A DNA stretch of 64,000 nucleotides from Shinella lacus (GTDB lineage: Bacteria > Pseudomonadota > Alphaproteobacteria > Rhizobiales > Rhizobiaceae). The stretch covers positions 186,001 to 250,000 of the forward strand of contig NZ_WHSB02000001.1 of NCBI RefSeq assembly GCF_010994755.1. The letters run 5' to 3'. Both the position numbers and the translations under genes were made by a program. The notes under the pieces are model-generated. The model was not told the DNA's origin. It did no database searches and saw only the letters and a program-made list of their open reading frames with translations. This document shows, one piece after another, positions 9,757-18,815 of the stretch; the stretch's first letter is position 1; each line of letters starts with the position of its first letter.

Positions 9757-11010
9757 ATGAAACGGATCGTGGCGCTTGCCGACAAAGTTCGCGGTTCGCT
9801 CTTAGCCCGGAATACCATCGTCTACACTTTCAATTTCGGCATGCAGCTGGTCATCCAGTTCGGCTACTTCATGCTGCTGTCCCGCTATCTCGGGCCGTCC
9901 GACTACGGCGTCTTCGTCACGCTGTCGGCCATCAACGGGATCGGCGTGCTGCTGATCGGCCTTGGCAGCGACCATGTGATGATCCAGCGCGTCGCCGTCG
10001 ATCCCGGAAATTTCCCGCGTTACCTCGGCCACAGCGTCGCAATGTCCGCCCTCACAATGCCGGTCGTCGCGGTCTTCGCCATCGCGATCAGTCACTATCT
10101 TGTGAGCGCCCATATCGCGCTTTCCTCTCTGCTTGCCTTCGTCGCGGCCCATCTGGTCTTCGGGCGCATCGTCGCCGTCTGCGCCAGCGCCTTCATGGCC
10201 TTCGACCGGGCGAAGCTGCAAATGCTCGTCAATGTCGGCATGGCAGTGCTGCGCGCGCTCTTCCTGGTCGCGGCGGTGGTGCTGCAAAAGGATTTGACGC
10301 TCGACCATTGGGCCTGGTGGTATCTCGCCGCCTCCGCGCTCGGCGCGCTCATCTCCGTCGTGCTGGTCGCCGTGGTCTGCGGCATGCCGTCGCCGGCCGT
10401 GATCCGCGGGGACATTTCGCTCGGCCTGCAATATTGCCTGGAATTCGTCGCGATCGGCAGCGTCGCCGATGTCGACAAACCGGCCGTAGCCCAGACGCTC
10501 GGCCCCGACATCGCCGGCCAATATGCGGCCGGCTTCAAGATCGTCGATGCAGCCTCCGCGCCGATCCGCGCGCTCCTTTACGCGACCTATACACGCCACT
10601 TCCGCAACGCTTCCGCCAGCGCCGCCGAAAGCGTGCGCTTCGGCCTGAAGCTTGTGCCCTTCTCGCTGCTGATCTCGGTTCCGATTGCCATCTTCCTCTA
10701 TTTCGTCGCCGACTATATTCCGTATCTCATCGGCCACGATTTCGACGGCACGCCGGAGATCATCCAGCTCCTAGCGCTCTATCCGCTGCTCATGGGCCTT
10801 TCGGGCATCGGCGCCGATATTCTGCGGGCGGTCGGCAAGCAGAAGCTGCGCATCACGCTCCTCATTATCACCGCGCTCGTCATGGTGCCGGCGATCTGGG
10901 CGGGTGCTGTGCTCGGTGGCCTGCTCGGTGCCGGCCTCGCCCGCCTCATCGTGCAGATCTCGCTCGTCGGCGCGACCTGGCTGTTCCTGGCGCGCGACAA
11001 GACCGTCTAG
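9757..11010 (+). CDS. Wzx-type polysaccharide flippase (MATE/MVF superfamily)
   Basis: A 417-residue inner-membrane protein with about 12 hydrophobic segments distributed along the whole length and the typical N-terminus NTIVYTFNFGMQLVIQFGYFMLLSRYLGPSDYGVF. Such proteins flip undecaprenyl-linked repeat units to the periplasm. It opens the plus-strand arm of the locus and is divergent from the deacetylase. No Wzy polymerase or Wza/Wzc export pair is visible in the window, so those steps must be encoded further left or elsewhere. Confidence 0.85.
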   Translation: MKRIVALADKVRGSLLARNTIVYTFNFGMQLVIQFGYFMLLSRYLGPSDYGVFVTLSAINGIGVLLIGLGSDHVMIQRVAVDPGNFPRYLGHSVAMSALTMPVVAVFAIAISHYLVSAHIALSSLLAFVAAHLVFGRIVAVCASAFMAFDRAKLQMLVNVGMAVLRALFLVAAVVLQKDLTLDHWAWWYLAASALGALISVVLVAVVCGMPSPAVIRGDISLGLQYCLEFVAIGSVADVDKPAVAQTLGPDIAGQYAAGFKIVDAASAPIRALLYATYTRHFRNASASAAESVRFGLKLVPFSLLISVPIAIFLYFVADYIPYLIGHDFDGTPEIIQLLALYPLLMGLSGIGADILRAVGKQKLRITLLIITALVMVPAIWAGAVLGGLLGAGLARLIVQISLVGATWLFLARDKTV

Positions 11011-11143
11011 GGCGCATTACACGCGATCTTAAACTTTGCCGGGCAGAACGGAACGGCTGCGCGCCTGCAAAATTGGCCGCCGCATTCAAAATATGACAGC
11101 GCCTTTTGCGCGGCGCTAGGGCGGACTGGGGACGGAACACGAC

Positions 11144-12949
11144 ATGTCGGGAGACGCCAAGAACGGCGCGGTCATTGCTGCGAAAATCGGGGCAAAAGCC
11201 CATGAGGCCGCCTATCCCGTGGCCTTTTCCGGCATCATGGGCCTCTTCAAGCCCGCCTCCGACACCATGCCTGCACGCGATCTCGCGGTCCTCTTCCTCG
11301 CGCCTTGGGGGATCGACGAACTCTGCACCCGCAAGTTCTTCCGCATCACCGCCGAAACGCTCGCCGATGTCGGCATCGCCAGCCTGCGCCTCGACTATCC
11401 CGGCACCGCCAATGCGCTCGATGCGCCCGACGCCATCATCGATATTGCGAGCTGGACGGATGCCGCGCTTGCAGGGGCGGACGCCCTGCGCAACCTTTCC
11501 GGCGCGACCAATGTGGTCCTGCTCGGCTTCGGCCTCGGCGCCGCGATCGCGCTGAAGGCGAGCGACCACGTCGAAAACCTGGCAGGTCTCGCCCTCCTCG
11601 CGCCCGTCGTCTCGGGACGCCGTTATCTGCGCGAACTCTCCGTCTGGTCGGCCGTGGTCGATGAAGGCGTGGGCGTTGCGCCGCATATGCGGGACACCGC
11701 CCCTGGCACGATCGCCGGCCTGTCGATGCCCGAAGGCATCGTCACGACGCTCTCGACCCTCACCCCCGACGCTTTAGCCGACAGCCGCGTCGAACATGTC
11801 TTCTTCGCCGCAAGGCCGGACAACACATCGGACCGCCAGTTACGCGACCATCTGGCAGACGGCGCGACGACAATGCGCGATTTCGTCTTTCGCGGCTATG
11901 ACAAGCTGGTCTCCAACCCGCTCGGCCAGGAAATCCCGGCCGACTTCCTCGAAGCCCTGCCCGATTGGTTGAAGGGGCTTGCTCCGTATCAGACGGCGAT
12001 AAATCCGCCAGTGCCCCCATCCGGCCCAGCCGTCGTCACCGCCGGTGACGTGCGCGAAACCGCGCTGCGCTTCGGCCCCGGCGAACGGCTCGTCGGCACG
12101 CTGACCGAACCCGCGACGGGCGGCAGCGAGGCCACGGTCGTGCTGCTTACCACCGGCTACGACCATCAGGGCGGGTGGGCGCGCTCCGGCGTCGATCTTG
12201 CCCGGCAGCTTGCGGCAAAGGGCGTCGCGTCGTTTCGTTTCGACAGCGCCGGCGTCGGCGACAGCCCGCCGGTGCCGGGCCGCCGCGAAGAGGTTCTCTA
12301 CGACGAGACGCAGGTCGACGACATGCCCGCGGTACGAGAATTCCTCGACGGTATCGGCAGGCGCGGCCCGGCGTTGCTCTTCGGGCGATGCAGCGGGGCC
12401 TATGTCGCCTTCCGCGCCGCCGCCGCGGACGAGCGCTGGGCGGGCTGCATCGTCGTCAACCCCTATGCCTTCCGCTGGCTGAAGCCGCCAAGTGCGGAGG
12501 TCGTCAACAGCGCACCCCGTGCGCTTGCCGACTACTCCCAGAAGGCGCTCAAGCTCGACACGATCCGTCGGCTCTTTTCCGGCGACATCGACATGAGCGC
12601 CGCCGCGCGCAATATCGGCCAGCGCGTCACCCAGCGCCTGTCCAAACGCCTTGCGCCACTGCTCGGGCCGCTGCTTGCAACCGAGCGCCTCGAACGCGCC
12701 GTGCATGCCGATTTTCGCGCGCTTTCGCAGCGGCCGGGCCGGACATGCCTCGTGTACAGCGTCGACGATCCGGGACTCGACAATCTCTATGTGCATTTCG
12801 GCAATCAGGTGGAGGGGCTGGCCGCCTATCCGAATGTTTCGCTGCATATCCTGCCGGATACCGACCACAACGTGACCCCACGCGTCAGCCGCCAACAGCT
12901 TTTCGACATTGTCGAGCAGGCAGCAACCTCGCTTTCGCGCGAGCGCTGA
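11144..12949 (+). CDS. Tandem alpha/beta hydrolase resembling exosortase A-associated hydrolases 1 and 2, fused
   Basis: A 601-residue protein with two alpha/beta hydrolase domains. The first (about 40-280) has LRLDYPGTAN and LLGFGLGAA, where the nucleophile position is Gly130, so it is probably not catalytic in the usual way. The second (about 310-595) has FRFDSAGVGDS and FGRCSGAY, where the elbow reads G-x-C-x-G with Cys416 in the Ser position, and a terminal DTDHN with the likely catalytic His. Separate proteins of these two types accompany exosortase A loci; here they are one chain. GGGACGG precedes ATG 11144. It probably acts on the acyl or amino acid intermediate handled by the following ACP, ligase and decarboxylase. 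Confidence 0.72.
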   Translation: MSGDAKNGAVIAAKIGAKAHEAAYPVAFSGIMGLFKPASDTMPARDLAVLFLAPWGIDELCTRKFFRITAETLADVGIASLRLDYPGTANALDAPDAIIDIASWTDAALAGADALRNLSGATNVVLLGFGLGAAIALKASDHVENLAGLALLAPVVSGRRYLRELSVWSAVVDEGVGVAPHMRDTAPGTIAGLSMPEGIVTTLSTLTPDALADSRVEHVFFAARPDNTSDRQLRDHLADGATTMRDFVFRGYDKLVSNPLGQEIPADFLEALPDWLKGLAPYQTAINPPVPPSGPAVVTAGDVRETALRFGPGERLVGTLTEPATGGSEATVVLLTTGYDHQGGWARSGVDLARQLAAKGVASFRFDSAGVGDSPPVPGRREEVLYDETQVDDMPAVREFLDGIGRRGPALLFGRCSGAYVAFRAAAADERWAGCIVVNPYAFRWLKPPSAEVVNSAPRALADYSQKALKLDTIRRLFSGDIDMSAAARNIGQRVTQRLSKRLAPLLGPLLATERLERAVHADFRALSQRPGRTCLVYSVDDPGLDNLYVHFGNQVEGLAAYPNVSLHILPDTDHNVTPRVSRQQLFDIVEQAATSLSRER

Positions 12950-13092
12950 GCAAGGCTACTCGCGACATGCGAACTGTTTACCTTGTTTGGCATCAGAGGC
13001 CGCCCGCACCCGGCGCAAGAGCCCCCGTTTAGGCTTTCTGAAGGAGTCCGGCCTAGAGACTTGGCCCAAAGAACGGGATTGCAACGCTGGAT

Positions 13093-13938
13093 ATGCTCAA
13101 GCTTCGCGCCATAGGCCAGGATGGATTGGACGCCGCCTCGGAACTTCTCACGAAGGGGTTTCCATCGCGCTCGCTCGCCTTCTGGCAGCACGGTTTGAAG
13201 CGGCTTTTCGACCATGGCAGCGAGACCGGTGCGGGCTCGATCGGCAACCTCCTGATGGCGGACGAAACGCCCATCGGCATCCTCCTGACCATCGCCCGGC
13301 GTGACGGCGAGACGGGGCAGAAGATCGTCAACCTTTCGAGCTGGTATGTCGAGGAAAGCCACCGCTGGTACGCGCCGCGCATGCTGCTGGCCGCCATGGC
13401 GGACAGCGGGGCCATCTACACCGACCTCACCCCCTCGAAGGCCGCGGTCGAGCTGAACAACCGTCTCGGCTTCCGCACCTTCGACTACGACCTCCTGCTG
13501 TTTCCCCTCCCCTGGCTGGCGATTGCGGGCCGCAGGCAAGGCAGGCTGGTCGCCCTCAACTCGGTGCCGCCGGGCGCTATTTCGGAAACCCTGCTGCGGG
13601 ACCTGCGCAACCACCAGGCCCTCGGCTGCATCGTCACCGTGATCGAGGCGGGCGGGCGCTACCATCCCGTCGTCTTCGACGTCATCCGCAAGAAGCGCAT
13701 CCCGATCGCGCGGGTGGTCTACGCCGAAAGCGCCGATCTCGTTGCCGATAACCTCGCGATCCTGGCGCGCCTGCTGATCCGGCACGGCGTTCCGCTGCTC
13801 TGCCTGCAGATGCCGGCCGGGCGGCGTGTTCCCTTCGCTTACCGCTGGCAGAGCGGGCTTCGCTATCAGGTGAAGGGCGAATGGGACGACCGGAGCATCA
13901 ACGAACTCTACTCCGAACGCGTGCTCTTGAAAGTCTAG
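13093..13938 (+). CDS. GNAT-like acyltransferase
   Basis: A 281-residue protein. The N-terminal half resembles a GNAT fold: KIVNLSSWYVEESHRWYAPRMLLAAM is placed like the acyl-CoA pyrophosphate loop, and SKAAVELNNRLGFRTFDYDLLLF matches the late asparagine/Tyr region. The C-terminal half (about 155-281) is less clear. The next gene is an acyl carrier protein, so the acyl donor may be acyl-ACP, which is inference. The ATG start has no strong ribosome site (GGGATTG about 12 bases upstream). It is likely part of the plus-strand operon that continues to 17.0 kb. Confidence 0.62.
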   Translation: MLKLRAIGQDGLDAASELLTKGFPSRSLAFWQHGLKRLFDHGSETGAGSIGNLLMADETPIGILLTIARRDGETGQKIVNLSSWYVEESHRWYAPRMLLAAMADSGAIYTDLTPSKAAVELNNRLGFRTFDYDLLLFPLPWLAIAGRRQGRLVALNSVPPGAISETLLRDLRNHQALGCIVTVIEAGGRYHPVVFDVIRKKRIPIARVVYAESADLVADNLAILARLLIRHGVPLLCLQMPAGRRVPFAYRWQSGLRYQVKGEWDDRSINELYSERVLLKV

Positions 13939-13970
13939 CCGCGACCGGTCTTCACGAAGAGGAAAAAGCC

Positions 13971-14234
13971 ATGCTGCACAACGCGACTGCCGCTTCCACC
14001 CCCGATATCGAGGCCGAAATCTACGGCTATCTCGACAAGCGGTTCCCGGCGCTCGCCCCCGTGGCGCCGGACACGGCCCTGCTCGACGGCGCGATCGATT
14101 CGCTCGGCTTCCTCGAACTGATCATGTTCCTGGGCGAGCGCTTCAATCTTTCCATGGAAGACGACAATTTCGACTTCCAGGAACTGGCGACGCCCGCCAG
14201 TCTCGTCAACTTCGTTTCGCGGACCCGGATGTGA
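13971..14234 (+). CDS. Acyl carrier protein
   Basis: An 87-residue carrier protein. ATG 13971 is preceded by AAGAGGAAA; an upstream in-frame extension is only read-through of the preceding region. The phosphopantetheine attachment site is Ser44 in GAIDSLGFLEL, followed by a typical acidic helix (LSMEDDNFDFQEL). It overlaps the ligase gene in a GTGA junction, so carrier and ligase are made in step. The ligase probably loads an acid directly onto this carrier. It is distinct from a housekeeping AcpP, as judged by its short, divergent sequence and context. Confidence 0.9.
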   Translation: MLHNATAASTPDIEAEIYGYLDKRFPALAPVAPDTALLDGAIDSLGFLELIMFLGERFNLSMEDDNFDFQELATPASLVNFVSRTRM

Positions 14235-15757
14235 GCAAAAGCCCTGTCCTTCTCCACCACCTGCTCGCGCCGCATGCGCAAAGCGACAGGCCCGCGCTGA
14301 TCGACGGCGCGCGGGAACTCGACTACCGCGGCATGAACGAGCGCGTCGAGCGCTTCGCTGCGGCGCTTGCGGGCGCGGGTCTGGAGCGTGGCGACCGCGC
14401 CGCGATCTTCCTGCCGCGCGGCATCGAGGAATGCGTCGCCATTTTCGCCGTCAGCCGGGCGATGGGCGTCTTCGTGCCGATCAACGCGTTGCTGCGTGGC
14501 CAGCAGATCAGCCACATCGTCGCCGATTGCGCCGCGAAGGTCGTGATCACCAATCGCACGCTTGCGCCGATGGTCGCCGAATGCCTGCAAGGCGTCGCGG
14601 AAGCCCGCATCCTCCTCGTCGAGGACATGGCTGAGGCGGATGCCGCTGGCAGCCCGCGCGACGTCAATATCGGCGAGGACCTTGCAGCGATCCTCTACAC
14701 CTCCGGCTCCACCGGCCGCCCGAAGGGCGTGATGCTTTCGCACCGCAACCTTCTCGCCGGCGCCCGCATCGTGCGCACCTATCTTGGCATCACGCCGGAC
14801 GAGCGCATCCTGTCCGTCCTGCCGCTCAGCTTCGACTATGGCCTGAACCAGCTCCTGACATCGGTCGAGCAGGGCGCGCTGACGGTCATCCTGACCTTCC
14901 GTTTCGGCGACGACATCGTGAAGGCGCTGCGCGACCACCGCATCACGGCCCTTGCCGGCGTGCCGACGATCTGGGCGATCCTGACAAAGGCCTCGCCGCT
15001 GCTGCCGAAGACCGAGCTGCCGCACCTGCGCTATATCACCAATTCCGGCGGCGCCGTGCCCTCGCAGACGGTCGCGAACCTGCGCCGGATGCTGCCACAC
15101 ACCAACGTCTTCCTGATGTACGGCCTGACGGAGGCCTTCCGCTCCACCTACCTCCCCCCGGAGGAACTCGACCGGCGGCCGACCTCCATCGGCAAGGCCA
15201 TTCCGGAATGCGAGATCTTCATCGTGAAGGAGGACGGAACGCGGGCAAAAGCCGGCGAGCCCGGCATCCTCGTGCATCGCGGGCCGACGGTTTCGCTCGG
15301 CTACTGGAACCGCCCGGAAGACACCGCGCGTGTGCTCAAGCAGAACCCTTTCCGCACCAAAGACCAGGGCGGCGACATCGTCTGCTATTCCGGCGATCTC
15401 GCCGTCGAGGACGAGGACGGCTTCTTCTCGTTCATCGGCCGCAACGACGCGATGATCAAGTCCTCCGGCTACCGCATCAGCCCCTCGGAAGTCGAGGAGG
15501 TCATCATGGCCACCGGCCGGTTCCGCCAGGTCGCCGTTATCGGCCTGCCGGATGATTTCGCCGGGCAGAAGGTCCATGCGGTCGCGGTCGCGCTCGAACC
15601 AAATACTGCCGTCGCGCCAGTGCTGCAAACAGTCGCCAGCACGCTCGCCGCCTACATGGTGCCGCGCGACCTCGAACTGGTGGAAAACCTGCCGATCACG
15701 CCGAACGGCAAGGTCGATTACCGACAGCTCGTCAGGGAGCGGACAGACAATGGCTGA
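14231..15757 (+). CDS. AMP-forming acyl ligase, exosortase A-associated type
   Basis: A 508-residue ANL-superfamily enzyme. The P-loop signature YTSGSTGRPKG lies at 156-166, followed by VFLMYGLTEAFRST (aromatic A5 region), YSGDLAVEDEDGFFSFIGRND (A7/A8 hinge) and PITPNGKVDYRQL with the A10 lysine near the end. The GTG start overlaps the ACP stop. With an adjacent ACP and decarboxylase it resembles the ligase of exosortase A/EpsH loci. It probably activates a carboxylic or amino acid as adenylate and transfers it to the ACP. The substrate is unknown. It overlaps the next gene by 8 bases. Confidence 0.82.
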   Translation: MSKSPVLLHHLLAPHAQSDRPALIDGARELDYRGMNERVERFAAALAGAGLERGDRAAIFLPRGIEECVAIFAVSRAMGVFVPINALLRGQQISHIVADCAAKVVITNRTLAPMVAECLQGVAEARILLVEDMAEADAAGSPRDVNIGEDLAAILYTSGSTGRPKGVMLSHRNLLAGARIVRTYLGITPDERILSVLPLSFDYGLNQLLTSVEQGALTVILTFRFGDDIVKALRDHRITALAGVPTIWAILTKASPLLPKTELPHLRYITNSGGAVPSQTVANLRRMLPHTNVFLMYGLTEAFRSTYLPPEELDRRPTSIGKAIPECEIFIVKEDGTRAKAGEPGILVHRGPTVSLGYWNRPEDTARVLKQNPFRTKDQGGDIVCYSGDLAVEDEDGFFSFIGRNDAMIKSSGYRISPSEVEEVIMATGRFRQVAVIGLPDDFAGQKVHAVAVALEPNTAVAPVLQTVASTLAAYMVPRDLELVENLPITPNGKVDYRQLVRERTDNG

Positions 15758-17030
15758 CAACGTCCAGAAGCCCGCAAACCACGGCTACGAACTTGCCAAA
15801 GGCCTCTTCGAGATCAACGGCGACGATCTCGTCCTCGGTGGCCTGCCGGTGCGCACGATCGTCGCGGAAGTCGGCTCGCCAGCCTATCTCTATGACGGGC
15901 AGCTGATGCGCCGCGCCTATCGCCGGCTTGCCGATGCGCTCAAGGGCTTCGCCTCCATCTATTATTCGGCAAAAGCCAATCCGGCCGAGGCGGTCATCCG
16001 CCTCTTCCTTGAAGAGGGCGCCGGCATCGAGATCGCCTCGCTCGGCGAATATCGCGCGGCCATCGCCGCCGGTGCGGCGCCCGAACATATCCTCTTCGCC
16101 GGCCCCGGAAAGCGCCGCGCGGAACTGGAAGCGGTGATCGAAGGCGGCATCGGCGAGATCCATATCGAGGGCGTCGACGAGATCGGGCGGCTCCGCTCGA
16201 TCGGCAAGCCGGTGCAAGCCTCCATCCGCATCAATCCCGTCCCTACCGTGCAGGCCGGCGCCATGCGCATGGGCGGCAAGGCAACCGCCTTCGGTTTCGA
16301 CGAGGAGGATCTCGACGCCGCGATCGCCGCCGTCGCATCCGCCGACAATATCGAGCTCGTCGGCATCCACGTTTATGGCGGCACGCAGATCCTCGATGCA
16401 GAAGCGCTGCTCGGCCAGTGGCGCCACGCCATCACGCTTGCGGCCCGCGTGGCACGCACCACCGGCAAGCCGCTGAAGACGATCGATCTCGGCGGCGGCC
16501 TCGGCATTCCCTATTATGCCGGCGACAAGCCGCTCGACCTCGACGCCGTGGCCGCCGCGGTGCCGGAGCTGGCGGCGCTCCTCAAGTCGGAGCCGCTGAT
16601 TGCCGGCGCCCGCGCCATAGTCGAGCCGGGCCGGTTTCTCGTCGGCGAGGCCGGCCTCTATGTCAGCGAGATCAACACGGTTAAGCAATCGCGCGGCGTG
16701 CGCTTCCTCGTCATGGAGGGCGGCATGAATCACCATCTCGCCGCCTCCGGCAATCTCGGCCAGGTCATCAAGCGCAACTATCCGGTCGTCGCACCCGCCC
16801 GAATGACGGCGCCGTCCGACGCGCCGGCAACGCTCGTCGGCCCGCTCTGCACGCCGCTCGACACGCTCGCCCGCGATGCGGGGCTGCCCGACCTCAAGGC
16901 CGGCGACCTCGTGGCCGTGCTGCAATCGGGCGCCTATGGGCTGACGGCGAGCCCGATCAATTTCCTCTCCCATCCGCATCCGGCCGAAGCCCTTGTGGAA
17001 AATGGACGCATCGAGGCAATCGGCCGGTAA
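15750..17030 (+). CDS. PLP-dependent decarboxylase (LysA/ornithine decarboxylase fold III), exosortase A-associated type
   Basis: A 426-residue alanine-racemase-fold decarboxylase. ATG 15750 follows AGGGAGCGGAC and overlaps the ligase stop; the frame further upstream only shadows the ligase. The PLP lysine is Lys75 in YYSAKAN. Other markers are the phosphate loop IDLGGGLGIPYY, the VEPGRFLVG segment, and GPLCTPLDTL with the C-terminal cysteine that completes the dimer active site. Diaminopimelate decarboxylase is the closest known chemistry, but the context (ACP, ligase, hydrolase) suggests decarboxylation of another amino acid for polymer decoration. Confidence 0.85.
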   Translation: MADNVQKPANHGYELAKGLFEINGDDLVLGGLPVRTIVAEVGSPAYLYDGQLMRRAYRRLADALKGFASIYYSAKANPAEAVIRLFLEEGAGIEIASLGEYRAAIAAGAAPEHILFAGPGKRRAELEAVIEGGIGEIHIEGVDEIGRLRSIGKPVQASIRINPVPTVQAGAMRMGGKATAFGFDEEDLDAAIAAVASADNIELVGIHVYGGTQILDAEALLGQWRHAITLAARVARTTGKPLKTIDLGGGLGIPYYAGDKPLDLDAVAAAVPELAALLKSEPLIAGARAIVEPGRFLVGEAGLYVSEINTVKQSRGVRFLVMEGGMNHHLAASGNLGQVIKRNYPVVAPARMTAPSDAPATLVGPLCTPLDTLARDAGLPDLKAGDLVAVLQSGAYGLTASPINFLSHPHPAEALVENGRIEAIGR

Positions 17031-17074
17031 CACCCGCAAGGAGGGCGTCACGCGGAACCGTCAGGAGAAGCAAA

Positions 17075-18202
17075 GTGATAGTGAAGAATTATCGGCGGTT
17101 CAAAAGGATGCTCACGGAGGATTTCCGGGTGTATCTGGGGGCTCGTGACAAGAAGCCCCTGCCGCGGCAGGTTTTCGAGATCTATCGCCTGCACAAGCTC
17201 TACGGCTATCTCCCGTACCAGTACCTGAAGCATAGCCTCTATCTGAAGAAATATGGCAAGGAGATTTACCGCTATCTTCCGACGGAACTTTTGCATGTCA
17301 CGCGCGACCGCGTGAACTCGGCGGCCGATCTCGCGCTTGTCGATGACAAACTACTGTTCGAGGAGCGGATCCGCGCGGCGGGCCTCAGAACCACCAACAC
17401 CCTGTTCCAGCTGCAACGCCAAGCCATCAGCGACATGGCTGGCAAGCGGGTCACCTATGTTGATTTCGTCGCGACGATAGAAGCGCTGAAGCTACCTGAC
17501 GGCATCATCATCAAGCCGCTCTCGGGCGGTTCTGGCAGCGCCGTCTTTAAGCTTCGCGCGACAGATGGCGTGCTCTACTACAAGGGACAGGCGCTCGGTG
17601 AGGCGGACTTCGACACGTTGATCTTCACCACGAACAACGGCTTCTACTGGACGGATTTTATCGTTCAAGAGACCATCTCGCAGCATCCGGACGTCGCACG
17701 GTTTAACCCAACCTCTGTCAATACGGTCCGCATCGACACCTTCATAGATGAAGCAGGCAGAGTGCATTTCAACGCCGCCGCCCTCAAAGTCGGCTCCCCC
17801 GGCAGCATCACAGACAATTCCAGCACGGGCGGTTACATGATCGCCATCGACCTGGAGACCGGCCGCTTCTTGACTGGCGCCAAGACCGAGGCGCGTTTCG
17901 GCGGCAAATACCATGATCTCCGCACGGTGTTCGGCATCGAGCCGTCGACCTTTACAATGCCGTTCTGGCAGGCGCTGCGCGAGACGGCAAGCCGCGCCGC
18001 CGAGACGGTCGCACCTTTCCGCTCCCTCGGCTGGGACATCGCCATAACGCCAGCAGGCCCCCTCGTCGTTGAAGCCAATTCCGACTATGGCATCGATGTC
18101 CTGCAGGAACTTGCTGGAGGCTACGTCGACAAGGCGCTCGGCCGGTCCTATCTCGATCGGCATCCGGCCCGGAAAGAACGCATCCTTGAAGCCTTGCAGT
18201 AA
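17075..18202 (+). CDS. Sugar-transfer-associated ATP-grasp protein
   Basis: A 375-residue protein starting at GTG 17075 behind AGGAG. The first 90 residues are basic and helical. The rest has ATP-grasp features: IIIKPLSGGSGSAVFKL (ATP-binding beta strand and glycine-rich loop), DFIVQETISQHPDVARFNPTSVNTVRI, and a metal-binding end WDIAITPAGPLVVEANSDYGID with the E-x-N pair. Members occur in polysaccharide loci and are expected to form an amide or ester between a carboxylate (for example a uronic acid) and an amine. The decarboxylase one gene upstream could supply such an amine, which is inference. Confidence 0.78.
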   Translation: MIVKNYRRFKRMLTEDFRVYLGARDKKPLPRQVFEIYRLHKLYGYLPYQYLKHSLYLKKYGKEIYRYLPTELLHVTRDRVNSAADLALVDDKLLFEERIRAAGLRTTNTLFQLQRQAISDMAGKRVTYVDFVATIEALKLPDGIIIKPLSGGSGSAVFKLRATDGVLYYKGQALGEADFDTLIFTTNNGFYWTDFIVQETISQHPDVARFNPTSVNTVRIDTFIDEAGRVHFNAAALKVGSPGSITDNSSTGGYMIAIDLETGRFLTGAKTEARFGGKYHDLRTVFGIEPSTFTMPFWQALRETASRAAETVAPFRSLGWDIAITPAGPLVVEANSDYGIDVLQELAGGYVDKALGRSYLDRHPARKERILEALQ

Positions 18203-18307
18203 TTCGCGGCTTACGTACGGAAAATCGATAGCGCGGGATTCAGATATTCTTTAAATGCTTACGGGAGAATTTGGGGACGCCTTGAACAGCATGCCGGGGG
18301 GCAAGAC

Positions 18308-18781
18308 ATGGTATTGAAGTTGATATTGGCGACGATGGTGGGTGCGGCCGTGCGTTCGCGTTATGTCGAACCGGCAGCCCCTAAGGCTATCGTCGCGACC
18401 GCACCCGACGATCTCGAAATGGAGCCTTGCCCAGTCGAACCCTCGTGGATCATCGCAGGCAAGCCCGTCGCGCGCCGCTCGCTCCACTCGCGCTCGGCCG
18501 ACGACCAGGCGACAACGGCGATCTGGGATTGCACAGCCGGCACCTTCCACTGGCATTTCGGCTGGGACGAAACGGTCGTTATCCTGGAGGGTGAGGTTCG
18601 GGTCACCGGCGAGGACGGCGCGGAGCGTGTACTGAAAGTCGGCGACATTGCCTATTTCCCGGCAGGTTCGTCGGCGATCTGGCATATCGACGACTATGTG
18701 CGAAAAATCGCCTTCGGCCGCCGTGAATTCCCCGGCGCCGTCAACATGGCGCTGAAGTTGCGCGACAAATTCAGACGATAG
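18308..18781 (+). CDS. Cupin-domain protein
   Basis: A 157-residue protein with a single cupin barrel. The conserved segments are [22 protein letters not shown] (His, His and Glu metal-ligand positions) and [20 protein letters not shown] (second cupin motif). The N-terminus is hydrophobic ([13 protein letters not shown]) and could be a membrane anchor. Family members include sugar-binding and enzyme-like cupins of unknown role. It lies between the ATP-grasp gene and ugd in the same direction, so a part in sugar modification is plausible but unproven. ATG 18308 follows GGGGGCA. Confidence 0.7.
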   Translation: MVLKLILATMVGAAVRSRYVEPAAPKAIVATAPDDLEMEPCPVEPSWIIAGKPVARRSLHSRSADDQATTAIWDCTAGTFHWHFGWDETVVILEGEVRVTGEDGAERVLKVGDIAYFPAGSSAIWHIDDYVRKIAFGRREFPGAVNMALKLRDKFRR

Positions 18782-18799
18782 GGCGTTCATCGAACGCCC
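18781..18799 (+). other. Stem-loop between the cupin gene and ugd
   Basis: GGGCGTTC (18781-18788) pairs perfectly with GAACGCCC (18792-18799) around a 3-base loop, starting on the last base of the cupin stop codon. No T-run follows, so it is a weak terminator at best. It could stabilise the upstream mRNA end or set the ratio of cupin to ugd expression. Confidence 0.45.
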
Positions 18800-18815
18800 C
18801 CGTTCAGAGGTTTGC

